In this document: positions 62,576 through 64,000 of the stretch, in pieces
Numbering within the stretch: the first letter of the stretch is position 1
Layout: every line of letters begins with the position of its first letter
Source of the DNA: Sphingomonas sp. H160509
Lineage (GTDB): Bacteria; Pseudomonadota; Alphaproteobacteria; Sphingomonadales; Sphingomonadaceae
Direction of reading: 5' to 3'
Assembly: GCF_024124765.2 (NCBI RefSeq)
Contig: NZ_JAMXSR020000002.1
Span: forward strand, 271,001-335,000
Length of the DNA stretch: 64,000 bases
Program-made: the position numbers and the translations under genes
Notes under the pieces: generated by a model
The model's input: only the letters and a program-made list of their open reading frames with translations
Database searches by the model: none
Told to the model about the DNA's origin: nothing

Positions 62576-64000
62576 TGCGTATCCCCAAGGCTGCGGGTCA
62601 GCAGCGCCCGTGCGTAGAGTTGGCGACCCGAGAAGCCGGGGCGTGCGATCGATGTGATGCCGCCGCTGCCCTCGACCCGCCAGGCGACGCCGATCGGAGC
62701 GGCGATGCCAAGGCTGGCGGTCGGGCCGTCGCCACCGAACCGGTCGACGGTCCAGCCTGCCAGTGCGGTCATCTGCACCGTGCCCAGCGCGCCGCTGAGC
62801 AGGCCCTGGACGGTATGGTTCTCGCGCGTGGCGAGTGGGATGATGGCCAGGCTGTTCGCGCCGAACTGCATCCGCTGGACGTACTCCGCCTCGAACCGAT
62901 AGGTCAGGCCGAGTGAGGGAAACTGGCGGCGGATGAGATAATCGACCCCGCCGCTCGCGACGATGGTGTCGCTCGCGCCGCTGCTCCCGGCTAGCCCGTA
63001 CCGGTTCGCGCCGATATCGCCTTGCACGACGAGACCCGGAGTCAGCCGATAGGTCACCCCGAGCAGGGCACGCGACATATACCCGCCTGCCAGAACCTGC
63101 GCCGGCGTCGAGTAATCGGGCATATGCCGGGTCAACGTCACGCGAAACTGCGCGTCGGCGGACCCCGCGACGGCCTTGGCGCCGCCCCCCGTGACGCCAT
63201 CGTCGAGCGCTGCGGAGGCGAGCAGTTGTACGCGGACTGCGCCGTCGAACGCTGCGGCCAGCGACGCATCGACGATCGTGTCGCCGGTTCGCACGGTCCG
63301 TGCGTCGGCGCCGACACGACTGGTGACATGGCGGATACCGCCACCGGCGGTTAAGGTATCGCCGACCGCCGCGTCGATCCGTGCGGCAAACTCCGCCTGC
63401 GACAGGTCGCTGCCGTCGCGCGCGGTGACGCCGATGCTGGCGGTCCCCGGTGCGGCAGCGATGGCGCGCCTTGCAGTCAGGTCGTCGGCTGCGAGCTCAC
63501 GGTAATCGCGCGCCGCGCCGCGCACGTCACCGTCGGCGAGACGCGTGTCGGCGAGCATGCGCGCCGCGCGTGGGTCGGTCGGATAGCGTTTCGCCAATTG
63601 CGTCGCGGCGCGTCGTGCCGGCCCCGGATACCCGGCCGCGGCGTCCGCCTCGATCGCGGTCAGCGCGGCATCGGATGCGGTATCGTCGGCAGTCTCGGCG
63701 AGCGGTTCGGTCGAGGGCGGCGGCGAGAAGGTTACCGCGACCGTTGCGCCCGCCTGCCGCCATTTCATTGTCCAGCCGTCAGCGGGACGCAGGACGAGGC
63801 TGTCGTCGTTCCAGCGAAGATCGCCGATCGCATGGCCCGCGGCTTCGCGAAATGCCGCGATCCGGTCGGACGTCATCACCTGGTCGAACCGCGCGACCAG
63901 TTCGCCATCGCGGTCCTCGATCCGGACGACGGCTCGGTCGGGCCAGGCGAGCACGGATTCGGGCACCACTACCCGGCTATCCGCGAAGACCGTACGGGGA
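62572..64000 (-). CDS. PelB-like outer-membrane/TPR protein, C-terminal part (cut by window edge)
   Basis: The frame is open to the right edge (the codons before 63969 read on as PRTVFADSRVVVPESVLA), so the N-terminus lies outside the window; at least 475 residues are visible. A TPR-like part is seen in ALTAIEADAAAGYPGPARRA, ATQLAKRYPTDPRAARMLAD and GAARDYRELAADD. A long beta-rich domain follows (LTAGGGIRHVTSRVGADART, GVTYRLTPGLVVQGDIGANR, LGLTYRFEAEYVQRMQFGAN) and ends LYARALLTRSLGDTQ. Helical repeats followed by a barrel fit PelB, the export porin of Pel, and the place before PelD fits. Likeness is by architecture, so a different barrel protein cannot be excluded. Its stop overlaps the PelD ATG. 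Confidence 0.65.
   Translation of the reverse strand, partial: PRTVFADSRVVVPESVLAWPDRAVVRIEDRDGELVARFDQVMTSDRIAAFREAAGHAIGDLRWNDDSLVLRPADGWTMKWRQAGATVAVTFSPPPSTEPLAETADDTASDAALTAIEADAAAGYPGPARRAATQLAKRYPTDPRAARMLADTRLADGDVRGAARDYRELAADDLTARRAIAAAPGTASIGVTARDGSDLSQAEFAARIDAAVGDTLTAGGGIRHVTSRVGADARTVRTGDTIVDASLAAAFDGAVRVQLLASAALDDGVTGGGAKAVAGSADAQFRVTLTRHMPDYSTPAQVLAGGYMSRALLGVTYRLTPGLVVQGDIGANRYGLAGSSGASDTIVASGGVDYLIRRQFPSLGLTYRFEAEYVQRMQFGANSLAIIPLATRENHTVQGLLSGALGTVQMTALAGWTVDRFGGDGPTASLGIAAPIGVAWRVEGSGGITSIARPGFSGRQLYARALLTRSLGDTQ

Noticed and set aside
1..64000. CRISPR array
   Set aside because: No regularly spaced identical repeats were found; the eleven dispersed repeats are far apart and degenerate.

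Overview
The window is high-GC DNA from what is most likely a sphingomonad (Alphaproteobacteria, Sphingomonas or a close relative). The evidence is two large TonB-dependent receptors with sphingomonad-style plugs, a carbohydrate locus that pairs such a receptor with a tryptophan-halogenase-like flavoprotein and a JmjC-like cupin, a fused CoxI-III caa3-type oxidase, and short dispersed intergenic repeats with a (T)GAACGAATGTCCGAAGTTGGGAAGC-type core. This is inference from gene content; no rRNA or other taxonomic marker is present.

Layout. 0-3.2 kb: edge of a transglutaminase-like gene, two coupled hypothetical genes and an MFS transporter. 4.0-7.1 kb: a TonB-dependent receptor. 7.1-8.4 kb: a gene-poor segment with a candidate sRNA, twin stem-loops and a 30-37-codon holin-like toxin-type ORF behind an extended Shine-Dalgarno. 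8.4-16.1 kb: a ThuA-like exported protein, a cNMP-binding/thioredoxin-reductase-like protein divergent from a CPA1 Na+/H+ antiporter, and a stress-type cluster (FMN reductase, alpha/beta hydrolase, pirin) divergent from its LysR regulator. 16.3-19.7 kb: a membrane protein, a DUF3253 protein and an ABC exporter. 20.2-35.2 kb: a carbohydrate-utilization locus (acetylesterase, cupin, GH2 enzyme, ROK sugar kinase, TonB receptor, halogenase-like protein, ROK regulator, GH27 alpha-galactosidase), probably for a galactose/mannose-containing glycan. 35.6-36.9 kb: an IS110-family element. 37.0-41.1 kb: a defence-like set (DUF1016 PDDEXK protein, HNH nuclease, methyltransferase-HNH fusion). 41.1-45.3 kb: small exported and membrane proteins, a LuxR-type regulator and a RadC-like JAB protein. 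46-49 kb: a VIT/vWA protein. 49.8-52.1 kb: a quinone-oxidoreductase, a coenzyme-F420-type NADP oxidoreductase and a divergent HxlR regulator. 52.4-58.0 kb: a caa3-type cytochrome oxidase operon. 59.2-64.0 kb: part of a pel exopolysaccharide operon (pelF, pelE, pelD and a PelB-like gene cut by the right edge).

Reading caution. About 30 genes or gene segments need a one-base correction, nearly always inside a homopolymer run and most often one base too many, to restore a conserved protein. One regulator needs two compensating corrections within 40 bases. I read these as sequencing or assembly errors, not mass pseudogenization. Such genes are given as single CDS across the shift, with the shift site named.

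Most worth a second look: the type I toxin-like locus near 7.8-8.1 kb, the methyltransferase-HNH fusion cassette beside the IS110 element, the same-orientation family of eleven intergenic repeats, and the structured non-coding end of the IS110 element.
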